The notes under the pieces: generated by a model | Seen by the model: only the letters and a program-made list of their open reading frames with translations | The model's database searches: none | What the model was told of the DNA's origin: nothing | DNA from: CAWGCA01 sp963820955 | Lineage (GTDB): Bacteria; Pseudomonadota; Gammaproteobacteria; Chromatiales; Chromatiaceae | Length of the DNA: 64,000 nucleotides | Assembly: GCA_963820955.1 (NCBI GenBank) | Contig: CAWGCA010000047.1 | Span: 124,001 to 188,000 of the forward strand | Direction: 5' to 3' | Shown here: positions 35,100 through 43,531 of the stretch, one piece after another | How the letters are laid out: the number at the start of each line of letters is the position of its first letter | Position numbering within the stretch: the stretch's first letter is position 1 | Program-made: the position numbers and the translations under genes

Positions 35100-35695
35100 T
35101 GTACTTTACCTCTTTAATCTAAGGGCTAGAGCACTAGCCTGAAGTTTTGATGTTGTAGCCCGGTGCCAATGCTGCTGGTGCCGGAGCTTATTTTCTTCGC
35201 CGATACCAGTTGGTACCGGGATTGAGGACAATAATATATTAGAAAATGATAATATGCAAATAGAATACTGGTAAAAACCCTAATTAGTTCACATGGGTAT
35301 CTAGGGATAACCCTGAGTTTTTGCGCGGCCCTCCTTGAAAGAGGGATGTCATAAGGGCTATGTTTTTTTGATTTTTGTATTGAAAGTGCAATATTAACAA
35401 TAAGTTATATGATATTATGGTTTCCGTTCGCATCCTATAAAATAACTGGCGGAGATATAAATAATTTTTTGGCTTTGTGTTGTTTTCCACGGCAAAAAGC
35501 GAGTAAATAAACATCTGTTTTCTTCGGTAGTGATTCCCGGTGAATGAATTAAGGAGAACTCGAGCCCCCTGTCTGGGATATTTTGATGACCTCAATAATT
35601 AACAACTGATGGTTCTGGTTATCAAGTTAACATTTAGATTATGATTTGCAGACGGCCAGTCCCCTGAAATCACAAGGCAAGCATCGCAATAGAGC
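35100..35695. other. AT-rich 596-base spacer, no gene supported
   Basis: This spacer separates the small membrane-protein gene from the divergent LysR-type gene. It is far richer in A+T than the rest of the window. A 103-codon minus-strand frame inside it (35284-35595) has no family resemblance, no good start and looks fortuitous. Promoters for both flanking genes must lie here, and an untranslated RNA is possible but not supported. Confidence 0.5.
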
Positions 35696-36607
35696 ATGAA
35701 CGTCACCTTCCGACAGCTTACCCTGTTCGAATCGGTTGCCCGGAATATCAGTTTCACCCGGGCTGCCGAGGAACTGCACCTGAGTCAACCGGCGGTATCC
35801 ATGCAGATTCGGCAGTTGGAGGATTCAGTCGGGTTGGCACTGTTCGAAAAATCAGGGAAGCGCATCAGCCTTACGGAAGCCGGCAGGGAGGTGTTTCACT
35901 ACAGTCAGAGTATCAACCGCGAATTGTCAGAGATGGAGGAAGTGCTCGAATCCTTGAAGGGCTTGAGCCGGGGCCGGTTGAACATCGCGGTTGCCAGTAC
36001 AGTGAACTACTTTGCTCCCAGATTGCTGGCGGAGTTCCACAAAGAGTATCCGGGAATCAAGCTGGAACTTGATGTTACCAACCGGGAAAAACTGATCAAG
36101 ATGCTGATAGAGAACAGCGTCGATATGGTGCTGATGGGGCAACCGCCGGAGAATGTGGAGGTGGAGTACGAAGGTTTCATGGAAAATCCACTGGTGGTGG
36201 TGGCACCGCCCGAACACCCATTGTGCAGCGCGAAGGAGATCCCGGTTACCCGTCTGTCGGATGAGGTATTCGTGATGCGGGAACCCGGCTCCGGAACCCG
36301 GCAGGCGATGGAAAGGTTCTTTGCCAAGCGCAAGCTAAAGATTCGCCAGGGTATGCAGATGACCCGAAATGAGGCCATCAAGCAGGCGGTCAGGGCGGGT
36401 CTGGGGCTGGGTGTCGTATCTATCCATACCATTGAACTGGAGCTGAAGACCGAGCGTTTGGTTATCCTCGATGTGGAGGGTTTTCCTATCCGGCGTAAGT
36501 GGTTTTTGGTTTATCGCAAGGGTAAACGCTTGTCGCCTCCAGGGCAGGCGTTTCGCAATTTTGTGCTGACTGAGTCCAATAACGTGGCAGCGATTGCTGT
36601 CGATTAA
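35696..36607 (+). CDS. cbbR: LysR-type regulator, CbbR-like
   Basis: This is a 303-residue LysR-family activator. The N-terminal winged helix (residues 3-62, FRQLTLFESVARNISFTRAAEELHLSQPAVSMQIRQLED) is followed by a linker helix and a periplasmic-binding-like effector domain (about 90-295). N-terminal FRQLTLFE and the NYFAPRLLAEF and REKLIKMLIENSVDMVLMGQPP segments are typical of CbbR, the regulator of Calvin-cycle genes, in sulfur-oxidising bacteria. It is 17 kb from cbbLSQO, so a direct link is inferred. Its stop overlaps the convergent tetR-family gene by four bases. LysR regulators usually act on a divergent gene, which here is the small membrane protein at 34923-35099. Confidence 0.75.
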   Translation: MNVTFRQLTLFESVARNISFTRAAEELHLSQPAVSMQIRQLEDSVGLALFEKSGKRISLTEAGREVFHYSQSINRELSEMEEVLESLKGLSRGRLNIAVASTVNYFAPRLLAEFHKEYPGIKLELDVTNREKLIKMLIENSVDMVLMGQPPENVEVEYEGFMENPLVVVAPPEHPLCSAKEIPVTRLSDEVFVMREPGSGTRQAMERFFAKRKLKIRQGMQMTRNEAIKQAVRAGLGLGVVSIHTIELELKTERLVILDVEGFPIRRKWFLVYRKGKRLSPPGQAFRNFVLTESNNVAAIAVD

Positions 36608-37185
36608 TCAAGTAGCTTCAGAAGTTGATCGACAACGGCGCGTGCCCGCTCCTGTTCGGGCGCGGTCCCTTCCAGTACGCGCAAGCCCCAGATGTTGGAC
36701 ATCAGGAAGGCGGCCAGGGCTGCAGGATCCTTGTCGGATGAGAGTTCACCGTCGGCCTGGGCATCTTCCAGTGCCTTGATAAAGCGGGCCTCGATTGCAT
36801 GGAAATGCAGGTTCACCCGTTTGCGCACCACCTCATCCTGGCGAGCCAGTTCCAACACGGTATTGACCAGCAGGCAGCTGTGCCTGGTCCGGGGGTTGGC
36901 CATGCCATCAGCCAGCTCATGGAAGTAGGCGCGGATGCCCTGCAGAGGTGAATCCGACTTGGCGAGTGCCTGACCTATGCGTGCCGCGCTACGTTCACCG
37001 TAACAGTCCAGCGCGGCCAGAAATAGACCTTCTTTCGATTTGAAGGCGGCGTAGAGGCTGCCGGGTTTGAGCTTGGTCACCTCGACCAGGCAGGCCATAC
37101 TGGTCGCGCAATAACCCCCCTCCCAGAACGCCTCCATGGCCTTTTCCAGGACCTCCTCTCGCTTGAACTGGATCGGTCTCGCCAT
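36604..37185 (-). CDS. TetR-family transcriptional repressor
   Basis: This is a 193-residue TetR/AcrR regulator. The DNA-binding helix-turn-helix occupies residues 8-55 (REEVLEKAMEAFWEGGYCATSMACLVEVTKLKPGSLYAAFKSKEGLF). The C-terminal ligand domain contains RTRHSCLLVNTVLEL with a cysteine and the closing LWGLRVLEG-type helix (here NIWGLRVLEGTAP), features shared with NemR/AcuR-like repressors that sense electrophiles or thiol-reactive compounds. It is divergent from a peroxiredoxin-like gene, and two operator-like repeats lie between them (37223-37262). Regulation of that gene and of itself is therefore likely. It overlaps the end of the lysR gene by four bases. Confidence 0.88.
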   Translation of the reverse strand: MARPIQFKREEVLEKAMEAFWEGGYCATSMACLVEVTKLKPGSLYAAFKSKEGLFLAALDCYGERSAARIGQALAKSDSPLQGIRAYFHELADGMANPRTRHSCLLVNTVLELARQDEVVRKRVNLHFHAIEARFIKALEDAQADGELSSDKDPAALAAFLMSNIWGLRVLEGTAPEQERARAVVDQLLKLLD

Positions 37186-37222
37186 ACTGATGTCCTTGTA
37201 CTCTGGTTCAATTGTACATTTT

Positions 37223-37262
37223 TTGAATGATTGCTCAATATTTATATTGAATGATCGTTCAA
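37223..37262. promoter_or_regulatory. Two operator-like inverted repeats for TetR regulator
   Basis: TTGAATGATTGCTCAA (37223-37238) and TTGAATGATCGTTCAA (37247-37262) are near-palindromes with the same half-sites, TTGAnnGAT and its complement. Their centres are 24 bases apart, a little over two helical turns. They lie between the divergent tetR-family and redoxin genes, where TetR operators are expected. Confidence 0.75.
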
Positions 37263-37313
37263 CTTAATCCATGATTATGGAGCTTTCATTCAATAACTGA
37301 CGAGGACAAGGTG

Positions 37314-37961
37314 ATGGGTGTGTTGAAAGACGAGATCGATGCCTATGATGCGGCTAAACGGGAGAAACTCCCAGGTGAAGTCCTGGCGACTATGGCTCAA
37401 TGCACCGAAGAGCTGAAGGGGGCAGGTATAGAGGGTCGAGCCTTGAAGACGGGGGATGCCATGCCGAACTTTGAGCTGCCCAATCAACACGGCGAGCAGC
37501 GGCGCCTGTCTGACTACCTGGCCGAATCCCCACTGGTTTTGAATATATACCGGGGCGGCTGGTGCCCCTACTGCAACATGGAAATGAAGGCTCTGCATGA
37601 CGTGTTGCCCGAGATTGAGTCACGCGGTGTACGGTTGGTGGGCCTGTCGCCCGAGACGCCGGACAAGGCCATGAGCACCGCCGAACGCCACGCCATCGAT
37701 ATCGATATCCTGAGCGACGCGGGCAATCGGATAGCAGATCAGATGGGGCTGGTGTTCGAGTTACCCCAGGCCCTGCGCCCTATCTACGAAAAGGTCGGTA
37801 TCGACATACCGGCTTTCAATGGTGACGACAGCTTCAAGCTGCCGGTGCCCGCAACCTACATCATTGGCCAGGACGGTGTGATCGTTTTCGACTTCGTTAA
37901 CGCCGATTATACCCAGCGGTTGGAGCCCTCAGAGATCGTTTCCAGGCTCGCCATGCTTTAG
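37314..37961 (+). CDS. Peroxiredoxin-like AhpC/TSA family protein
   Basis: This is a 215-residue thioredoxin-fold protein. The ATG at 37314 is preferred to the GTG just before it; GAGG lies about 9 bases upstream. After a 40-residue helical N-terminal segment comes the redoxin core (GDAMPNFELPNQHGEQRRLSDY). The active site reads YRGGWCPYCNMEM, a C-x-x-C (about residues 87-90) instead of the single PxxxTxxC of classical peroxiredoxins, so it may work as a thiol-disulfide reductase or atypical peroxidase. No signal peptide is present, so it is cytoplasmic. It is divergent from the TetR gene and preceded by its putative operators, which suggests induction by reactive compounds. Confidence 0.88.
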   Translation: MGVLKDEIDAYDAAKREKLPGEVLATMAQCTEELKGAGIEGRALKTGDAMPNFELPNQHGEQRRLSDYLAESPLVLNIYRGGWCPYCNMEMKALHDVLPEIESRGVRLVGLSPETPDKAMSTAERHAIDIDILSDAGNRIADQMGLVFELPQALRPIYEKVGIDIPAFNGDDSFKLPVPATYIIGQDGVIVFDFVNADYTQRLEPSEIVSRLAML

Positions 37962-38016
37962 AAAAGCATGTGTGCCCATCCATCTACCTCGTGAGGTCAC
38001 ATAATCCCGTCCAAGC

Positions 38017-38048
38017 GAAAAAGCCCGGCCAAGGTGGCCGGGCTTTTG
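38017..38048 (+). terminator. Bidirectional intrinsic terminator
   Basis: AAGCCCGGCC (38021-38030) pairs with GGCCGGGCTT (38036-38045) around a 5-base loop. T residues follow on the plus strand and a run of A residues precedes, giving a T-run on the minus strand too. It lies 55 bases beyond the redoxin stop. Confidence 0.88.
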
Positions 38049-38174
38049 TAGCAATAAGAGTCTAGCGATTACCGCTGCACTTACAGAGCTTTCCGAGCGC
38101 ATTAATATGCATGGTCGGGGGGATGCCCGTTTCCACGGTTACGGTGGATGAGAAAGGCGCGGTCTCGACTCCAG

Positions 38175-38633
38175 TCAGTCCGCTTGCATTTCCCCACAGT
38201 TATACTTTCCGCTGCCTTTTTCGAGCTTTAACTGGAAGGTTATTCCACAATCGTTGGTTTGGCACGTCGGATCAGGGCCAAATGGGAACAGCTTGAGTTC
38301 GTCCAAGGTCGTAAAGCGAATAGATCTATTCTGGGTGCTGGTATAGGCGTGGCTTGTAACTACCGTTACCGAGTCTTCCGCAGCCTCTACAATTCCCAGT
38401 TGCGCTGCGGTGAAATCGACGGAAACCGTGTCACCCAGTCCGTTGGCGTTTACCACCGTAAAATGATCGGTCCCTACGAAAGCAGGAATGACTCCGCCGA
38501 TAAGCGTCATTTCGCCTTCGCCTGTAACTATCACCAGATCGCATTGATCAGACTGTCCACTCAATGCCTGGGTTGAAAAAAGCGACAAACAAAGGGCGAC
38601 GCCTCATGCCAATGCTGATGTTTCCTTTTTCAT
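38175..38633 (-). pseudogene. Secreted protein with stop codon in signal peptide
   Basis: A strong start is seen at 38633: GGAGAAGAACA precedes ATG, and the translation is MKKETSALA, then TGA at 38604-38606, then GVALCLSLFSTQALSGQSDQ in the same frame. The two parts together form a good signal peptide with cleavage after ALS or thereabouts. The mature part of about 125 residues contains paired cysteines (DPTCQTNDCG) and beta-strand-like segments, and I do not recognise it. The in-frame TGA means that the full protein is not made unless the codon is read through or is a sequencing error. Internal initiation at a TTG at 38588 would lack the basic N-region of the signal. The gene stands alone between the redoxin terminator and the reductase gene. 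Confidence 0.6.
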
Positions 38634-38932
38634 TGTTCTTCTCCTTGCTCTCTTAAGCGGAAGCTTTCAATACGAAAGCCCCTGAAACCATCATTTACCA
38701 CTAGAGCATCGTTCACTGCCATGACTGCGATCAATGATAGTCCCATCATGTCAACCACTGCGGAGAAAGTTGGATAGTCGATACGCCCGAGGGCATGCCC
38801 TAATCAGTTGCTTTGGACACCCTGGCAGAGACAATTCCGGTTACTTCGGTTATCTTCAATAAAAGAAGGGCTGGTGTCAGGTAGATCAACCGCCATCGGG
38901 GCCTGCAACGACTGACTAAGGAGGAGAATCCT

Positions 38933-40399
38933 ATGCCGCAACCATTGAGCCTGTCCCGTGCTGCGCGGCTGGCGGGGGTATCCCGTGGGGAATTACAGGA
39001 GAAGATCCGCAGCGGGGAACTGGCCACGTTCGAAGGTGATATTAGCGTCAATGATCTGCTGCGGGTCTATCCCAACGTCGCCCTGGAAAACAACCAGATG
39101 CTCGAACGGGTGACGATGATCAAGGAGGCGGCTCTGCCCAAGACGTCATACAGCGACGGGGCCGCACCACTGCCACAGGTCATACTTACCCGGCTCGAGG
39201 CACTGAACACGACGCTGGCCCAGACGAAGAGTGCCCTGAACGCTTCCGAAGACCTGATCCAGGGAACGATCTCTCGGTTGGAGGGGCTGATCAACGCAGA
39301 AACCCCGCTAGGCCAGGCGCAGATCGAGGAGTTGAAGCAATGGCTGGAAGAAAGCCTTGCGAACCGCCCTGATCACCCGGATAAGCGTGCCCAGTTGTTT
39401 GCCAAGGATGCCTTTCTGAGGGTTATGGCGGCGAGCGTGAAAGTGATTCCGAGTGGGCACGAATTCTTCGTGGATGGCACCGAGTCCATTCTGGATGCTT
39501 CGCTGCGGGCAGGACTCCACTTCAACTACGGCTGCGCCAGCGGTAACTGCGGTTCCTGCAAGGCACGGGTGATAAAGGGAGAGGTATGGAAGATCCGTGA
39601 CCATGACTATCTATTGAGCAGTTCCGAACATAATATGGGGTACATGCTGAGCTGCTGTAACACCGCGGTGACAGACGTGGTACTGGAGGCAGCGGAGGCG
39701 TTTTCCCCATCCGATCTGCCGTCCCAGGAAATTCGGGCCAACCTGCGCAAGATCCTGCCGCTGTCCGAAGATCAGGTGCAGGTATTGATCCAGACCCCGC
39801 GGACCCAGACGCTGCGGTTTCTGGCCGGCCAGAAGGCCAGGCTCACACTGGAGAACGGGCAGAGCAGGGAGCTGCATATCGCCAGCTGTCCCTGTGACGG
39901 ACGGAATCTGGAGTTTCTGGTGCGCCACGATGAAAGAGATCCCTTTGCCGCCAGTATCTTTTCGAAGCAGCCGCTATCCGAGACTGTTACCCTGTTTGGC
40001 CCGTCCGGCGATTTCGTGCTGCGTGACGAGTCTACCGCGCCGGTTTTGTTACTGGCCTTCGGTGACGGTATCGCGCCGATAAAAAGCCTGACGGAACACG
40101 CGATCTCGGTGGACCAGGCAGAGGGTTTCCATCTGTATTGGGTGGGGGCATCGGCACCGGACAATTATCTGGACCGCCTGTGCCGCTCCTGGAACGACTC
40201 CCTGGACAATTTCCACTATGTTGCTCTCGCCGAAGAAGGGGTCAATGACGCCATTCAGCGTATTCGCGGGGATCTGCCGGACCTGCAGCGATACAATCTC
40301 TATCTCGCGGGAGCCCAGGCCGAGGTGGATCAGGCTGTGGAACTGCTGCGGGGTTTGGGACTGGCCGGCGATCAGGTGCGGGTTGAAACTCTATCCTAA
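38933..40399 (+). CDS. HTH–[2Fe-2S] ferredoxin–flavin reductase fusion
   Basis: This is a 488-residue protein with an excellent ribosome-binding site (AAGGAGGAG). Residues 1-48 resemble a MerR-type helix-turn-helix (LSLSRAARLAGVSRGELQEKIRSGEL, then DLLRVYP). Residues 60-150 are helical. A plant-type [2Fe-2S] ferredoxin domain follows (about 165-255; ligands in YGCASGNCGSCKA and LSCCN), then a ferredoxin-reductase-like module (about 265-488). In that module the usual RxYS flavin motif is not seen (ELHIASCP) and the NAD loop is LAFGDGIAPIKSL instead of GGTGxAP. It resembles the CDP-6-deoxyglucoseen/phenol-hydroxylase reductase superfamily, but the cofactors may differ. Partner and substrate are unknown. 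Confidence 0.75.
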   Translation: MPQPLSLSRAARLAGVSRGELQEKIRSGELATFEGDISVNDLLRVYPNVALENNQMLERVTMIKEAALPKTSYSDGAAPLPQVILTRLEALNTTLAQTKSALNASEDLIQGTISRLEGLINAETPLGQAQIEELKQWLEESLANRPDHPDKRAQLFAKDAFLRVMAASVKVIPSGHEFFVDGTESILDASLRAGLHFNYGCASGNCGSCKARVIKGEVWKIRDHDYLLSSSEHNMGYMLSCCNTAVTDVVLEAAEAFSPSDLPSQEIRANLRKILPLSEDQVQVLIQTPRTQTLRFLAGQKARLTLENGQSRELHIASCPCDGRNLEFLVRHDERDPFAASIFSKQPLSETVTLFGPSGDFVLRDESTAPVLLLAFGDGIAPIKSLTEHAISVDQAEGFHLYWVGASAPDNYLDRLCRSWNDSLDNFHYVALAEEGVNDAIQRIRGDLPDLQRYNLYLAGAQAEVDQAVELLRGLGLAGDQVRVETLS

Positions 40400-40422
40400 G
40401 ACTTAGCCGAACAGGTTGAAAT

Positions 40423-40453
40423 CGGCCTGCAGGTCCAAGGGACCTGCAGGCCG
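40423..40453. terminator. Strong hairpin between convergent genes
   Basis: CGGCCTGCAGGTCC (40423-40436) is perfectly complementary to 40440-40453, with a 3-base loop. It lies between the stops of the reductase (40399) and the convergent lipoprotein gene (40461). There is no T-run, but position and stability suggest a shared transcription barrier. Confidence 0.65.
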
Positions 40454-40460
40454 GTGTGGC

Positions 40461-40886
40461 TTACTGGCTCTGGCCGGGGAGGAGTTGCTGGCCTGCCTCG
40501 GCGGATTTGGCGACATCTTCGGCCGACTGTTTGGTCGTGAACAGGCTCTGAAGATTGTCAATTTGAGTCTGCAAGGATTCGGGCAGCGAATCCTTCAGGC
40601 TCGCCAGCTGGGACATTATCGCCTCTGCCAGGTCCAGACGGCCTTCGTTGATATACTGCGTCGCCTGGTCAATCAGGCCCTGCGCCTCCTGCATTGCGGC
40701 ATCCGCCATTTGAGAGGCGGAGTCGGCGATCTCTGCCGACTCCTCTTTGACCGCCGTTACGGTAGAGTCGGCCATCTCTTTGACGGCTTCCGTTGTCGAC
40801 TGATCTGTGCTGGAAGGCCCTTGCTCGCAACCCCAAAGAACAGCGGCGGTCAGCGCAATGGCGGTAGTCAAAACTCGTTTTTTCAT
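40461..40886 (-). CDS. Small Ala/Glu-rich lipoprotein
   Basis: This is a 141-residue protein. The start at MKKRVLTTAIAL is chosen because AGGAG lies 8 bases upstream; a longer frame adds nothing useful. The signal peptide ends in a lipobox (LWGC, cysteine at residue 20), so the protein should be lipid-anchored. The residue after the cysteine is Glu, not Asp, so transport to the outer membrane is expected. The mature part is helical and rich in Ala, Glu, Gln and Ser (for example ESAEIADSASQMADAAMQEAQ), probably coiled coil. I do not recognise a family; a structural envelope role is only a guess. Confidence 0.8.
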   Translation of the reverse strand: MKKRVLTTAIALTAAVLWGCEQGPSSTDQSTTEAVKEMADSTVTAVKEESAEIADSASQMADAAMQEAQGLIDQATQYINEGRLDLAEAIMSQLASLKDSLPESLQTQIDNLQSLFTTKQSAEDVAKSAEAGQQLLPGQSQ

Positions 40887-41591
40887 GTTGAACTCCTTGC
40901 TTAGAAATAACATGGCCCATCAGTAAGCCATGGTTTTTAGTGTAAACCTCCTGGATTTGCCCAGGCGAACCGAGAGAGGCAGGTTGCCCCGCCATTTCCA
41001 TGCAGCAAGCTGCTTGAAATGAAGCTGCGCAAAAAGTGTTTTATCGCTTCGCATTGAGCAAAATTGCACGGGTGGTAATGCTTCCAGTCCCTTATTATCG
41101 CAGAATGGATTCGAAGATGCGCCACTCCTGCGGCTTCCCGGGAACTGCGCGACATGGGTTTGGATCTCTGGGCCTGAGACTTTTGTGAGGCCGACACAGA
41201 ATACGGTGATTCTGACTGGAGATCTGTCTGACAGGTCTCAAATCGGAAAAGAGGAGCTGGAGGGAAAATGAGAGTCCGTGCTGCTGCGAGTCAGCATCTA
41301 CCGGGTGAAATTCGGAGAGAAATCCTGTCTGTAAAACACCAGATGACGCTAAAACGACCCTGTCGTGTACCAGCCGCTCAAGACAGCCATCAGTGGGCTC
41401 AGGCGCTCGAACAATCAATACCTGTTGAATCCGGTCCCCGATGCCCCCATTGTTGACGAAAGTCGATCGGTTTCGGCGTGGGGCGATGGAACTCCGTACT
41501 TAACCGGGGTGTGGTGACACGCAAGTTTAAGGGACGGTCGTGAGAAGGGGCGGTATCAAGCTTTCATCGAGGCTCATCAACGCAACAGACT
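40887..41591. other. 705-base spacer, no gene supported
   Basis: Short open frames on both strands here (for example 41095-41418 minus and 41268-41456 plus) have no ribosome-binding site and no protein-like composition. Promoters of the lipoprotein gene (minus) and of the TPR gene at 41592 (plus) must lie in it. No tRNA or recognisable RNA was seen. Confidence 0.45.
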
Positions 41592-41921
41592 ATGGACAAG
41601 CAGGCGATTGAAAAGATGTTGAAGCAGGGTAACGACAGTGCCATGCTGAGATATACACTGGGCAGCTTGTTGTTGAAGGAGGGTCTTTCAGGGCAGGCCG
41701 CTTTCCATCTGGAACGGGGCTTGACTCTCGATTCCGAGCATTCCGCTAGTTGGAAGCTCTATGCCAAGGCGCTTGCGGCCGAAGGCTTGAGCAGTCAAGC
41801 GATCGAAGCCTATGAAAAGGGTATTCTGGTGGCTGAGAAGCGAGGTGATATTCAGGCGGCCAAGGAAATGAAGGTATTTCTAAAGCGCTTGAAGGCCCTG
41901 GATAAAAAAAACGGGAGTTAG
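41592..41921 (+). CDS. Small TPR-repeat protein
   Basis: This is a 109-residue helical protein. Two or three tetratricopeptide-like repeats can be seen (residues 17-84), with the characteristic small and aromatic positions in LGSLLLKEGLSGQAAFHLERGLTLD and WKLYAKALAAEGLSSQAIEAYEKGI. The C-terminus is lysine-rich. There is no signal peptide. TPR proteins of this size act as protein-protein adaptors, and the partner is unknown. The next gene starts 4 bases after the stop, so the two are probably co-expressed. Confidence 0.8.
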   Translation: MDKQAIEKMLKQGNDSAMLRYTLGSLLLKEGLSGQAAFHLERGLTLDSEHSASWKLYAKALAAEGLSSQAIEAYEKGILVAEKRGDIQAAKEMKVFLKRLKALDKKNGS

Positions 41922-41924
41922 AAC

Positions 41925-42278
41925 ATGGGGGTACCGCACATCAAGACCGCCATCCCACGCCAGCGCTACCAGCTCGGCAGCTTCGTGGCCAGTATCCTGG
42001 CCGAGGTGGAGAGCGACGATCCGGTCAATTATCATTTCATCATGGCGTTGGTGGAGGATGGTAAGAACGAGCCGTGTCTTTATGTCACGGCCGAACTGAA
42101 TCCGCCTCAGCAGCGTGACCAGGGGCGCTATCGCCTGCGGGTGATTCTGGGAGATCAGAGTAAGGTGATGGGGTCGGCCGACGAGTGGGGTGATATCGAA
42201 AAGTTCGCGCTCGATGGTTTGGGTATAACGGCTAAGCTATACCATCTGACCGATGAACAGCCAATGCGGCTGATGTAA
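41925..42278 (+). CDS. Uncharacterised 117-aa protein
   Basis: This is a 117-residue protein beginning MGVPHIKTAIPRQRYQLGSF. It has a mixed alpha/beta character, with a strand-turn-strand region (YHFIMALVEDGKNEPCLYVTAEL) and a C-terminal acidic segment. It has no signal peptide, membrane helix or motif that I recognise. It follows the TPR gene by three bases and ends before a small inverted repeat (CCGGTT/AACCGG, 42286-42299), which may terminate it or the convergent FIST-domain gene. Confidence 0.75.
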   Translation: MGVPHIKTAIPRQRYQLGSFVASILAEVESDDPVNYHFIMALVEDGKNEPCLYVTAELNPPQQRDQGRYRLRVILGDQSKVMGSADEWGDIEKFALDGLGITAKLYHLTDEQPMRLM

Positions 42279-42350
42279 TTAGTCACCGGTTCAAACCGGA
42301 AAATGTCTCTGGGGACGCACTATAAGGATCCCGCGAAGGATTCGAGATCT

Positions 42351-43472
42351 TTAGAGAAATAGAGTCAGTACCCCCGTATAGCCGTACAGGCGCCCGTTGT
42401 AGATCTCTCCGTTGGCGAAAAAGCCCAGCAGCGGGAAGTCCCCCAGCTGTTGCTGAATCAATTTCAGCTCCTCGGAGTTCTCGCCGAACTGGTAGCGACC
42501 ACGGCCCAGGCAGGAGATATATATCCCGCCGCGAATGGTATTTTCACCGACCCTTTTAGACAGCCGCGCCAGCATACGCTCCAGATCCTCCCGGGCGGTG
42601 TTGCCGTCCCGGCGGCAGAACATCATACGGGTCTGGTCTTCGATCTGATCGCCCACTGCAACCAACCCTTGATCCGGGTCCAGTCCGATCAGGTTGCGCA
42701 CCAGGTAGTCCCCGGTATCCGAACCCAGGATTGGCAGGGCGGCGAAGATATAGCCGCCGATCTTAGCAAGGTCCTTGGCCAGCACTTCGCCTATATCCTC
42801 TTTCATTACCTCCAGGGCGGGACGGCGGTCCAGGGAGATGGCAATGTTCTGTCGCGCCTTGGTAATCTCGTGAACCGGGCCGATGGGGGAGCAGCCCTGG
42901 GTATGGTCGGTCAGGATCCTGACCTGCTGGTCGAACACCACGCCGGACAGCCCCCGGCTTACCACGGCGTTTGCCAGTTGCGGATTCTCCCCATTGGATG
43001 AGGTGAGTCCGCCGTTGATGAAGCTGGAAGTCTGCGCCTGCGCCAGGTGCTGCAGGAAGAGCGGAGTCATGGCGTTGGAGGGATCCCCGTGCACCAGGGC
43101 AAAACAGTACTCCTGACCCTGCCACCAGGCCGCAAGGTCCGGAGGCAGTGCATGGTGTTCCCCCTGCAAGCCGGGCAGTACACGGAAACTGTCAGCGGGA
43201 AAGCTGCCGATCATCAGAGCGAGGGCGGGGCGATCGTAGATCTCCCGACCACTGGTGCAGATCCCCATGCCGACGGTACCGACCCAGTTCACGCCTGGAA
43301 TTTCCTGTTCCAGCCGGATCAGGGTCTGCCGCATGTCATCGGCCAGTTGGTCGGTGGCATAGAGGAATCCAAGGTTTGCCCCGTCCGGAATCCTCCCTAG
43401 CTGGCTCAGGCATTCGCTAAGCAGGGTGTCGACCTCTGCATCCATGGCACTGGCAAACAGAAACTGCTGCAT
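42351..43472 (-). CDS. FIST-domain sensory protein
   Basis: This is a 373-residue protein with FIST N- and C-terminal domains, proposed to bind small ligands such as amino acids. Recognisable stretches are NLGFLYATDQL and WVGTVGMGICTSGREIYDRPALALMIG in the N-domain, and FCRRDGNTAREDLERML followed by GGIYISCLGRGRYQFG and PLLGFFANGEIYNGRLYGYTGVLTLF in the C-domain. The start is one of two adjacent ATGs (43475 or 43472); the second is better spaced from GAGGGAGAG. FIST proteins usually sit beside histidine kinases, diguanylate cyclases or chemoreceptors, none of which is adjacent here. Confidence 0.85.
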   Translation of the reverse strand: MQQFLFASAMDAEVDTLLSECLSQLGRIPDGANLGFLYATDQLADDMRQTLIRLEQEIPGVNWVGTVGMGICTSGREIYDRPALALMIGSFPADSFRVLPGLQGEHHALPPDLAAWWQGQEYCFALVHGDPSNAMTPLFLQHLAQAQTSSFINGGLTSSNGENPQLANAVVSRGLSGVVFDQQVRILTDHTQGCSPIGPVHEITKARQNIAISLDRRPALEVMKEDIGEVLAKDLAKIGGYIFAALPILGSDTGDYLVRNLIGLDPDQGLVAVGDQIEDQTRMMFCRRDGNTAREDLERMLARLSKRVGENTIRGGIYISCLGRGRYQFGENSEELKLIQQQLGDFPLLGFFANGEIYNGRLYGYTGVLTLFL

Positions 43473-43531
43473 CATCTCTCCCTCGCAAACCCCAGGGTTA
43501 CTATCGCGGTAGATGGCCTTATAGTTTAAGG

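Noticed and set aside
35284..35595. Minus-strand frame of 103 codons in the AT-rich spacer
   Set aside because: It has no convincing ribosome-binding site or domain, and a composition explained by the AT-rich DNA.
42281..42300. GGTTCAAACC resembling a tRNA T-arm
   Set aside because: No acceptor, D or anticodon arms surround it; it is a small palindrome between convergent genes.
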